Source: JBQTHP01 sp052389755 | GTDB lineage: Bacteria; Pseudomonadota; Gammaproteobacteria; Steroidobacterales; Steroidobacteraceae | Reading direction: 5' to 3' | Assembly (NCBI GenBank): GCA_052389755.1 | Contig: JBQTHP010000142.1 | Span: 1-6,131 of the forward strand | Length of the DNA stretch: 6,131 nt | In this document: positions 6,060 through 6,131 of the stretch, in pieces | How positions within the stretch are numbered: position 1 is the first letter of the stretch | Layout: every line of letters begins with the position of its first letter | The notes under the pieces: generated by a model | The model's input: only the letters and a program-made list of their open reading frames with translations | What the model was told of the DNA's origin: nothing | The model's database searches: none | Made by a program: the position numbers and the translations under genes

Positions 6060-6131
6060 CGTTGGATTCAAGCGAAGACGGGGCGGCCCGGCTTGCTCGA
6101 TGGCGTTTTCATTCGCTCCACGATATTCGCT
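6060..6131. other. Non-coding 3' flank of mltD
   Basis: The last 72 bases carry no recognisable gene, hairpin with a T-run, or repeat. A terminator for mltD, if there is one, lies further downstream. Confidence 0.5.

Overview
The window is about 6.1 kb of GC-rich proteobacterial chromosome. Three genes can be supported, all on the plus strand. The organism is probably a gammaproteobacterium or betaproteobacterium. Evidence for this is a class II ribonucleotide reductase split into NrdJa and NrdJb, as known in Pseudomonas, next to a Gram-negative MltD-type lytic transglycosylase. The genus cannot be read from the sequence.

Layout: (1) 1-2438 is the 3' part of nrdJa, the adenosylcobalamin-dependent reductase; its 5' end lies outside the window. 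It is interrupted at 132-1256 by a 375-residue intein carrying a LAGLIDADG (DOD) homing endonuclease. The intein sits exactly in front of the cysteine expected to form the catalytic thiyl radical, and it ends in Gly-Gln instead of the usual His-Asn. (2) 2457-3176 is nrdJb, the small partner with a TSCPD domain and a six-cysteine tail, 18 bases downstream and probably co-transcribed. (3) 3177-3791 is a 615-base non-coding region. It holds a possible three-way-junction RNA fold, a strong plus-strand terminator, a strong minus-strand terminator, and possibly a minus-strand small RNA. (4) 3792-6059 is an mltD-like gene with a signal peptide, an SLT domain and three clear plus one degenerate LysM repeats. 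(5) 6060-6131 is non-coding.

How the genes work together: NrdJa and NrdJb would make deoxyribonucleotides with coenzyme B12, but NrdJa is inactive until the intein splices out, because the intein separates the Asn-Pro and Cys-Gly-Glu halves of the active-site loop. The transglycosylase is an independent transcription unit acting on periplasmic peptidoglycan.

The points most worth checking are the atypical intein C-terminus at the radical cysteine, a short tract of foreign-looking codons just 3' of the intein (possible co-conversion from homing), and the convergent-terminator region with its possible small RNA. No wholly new multi-gene system is evident.
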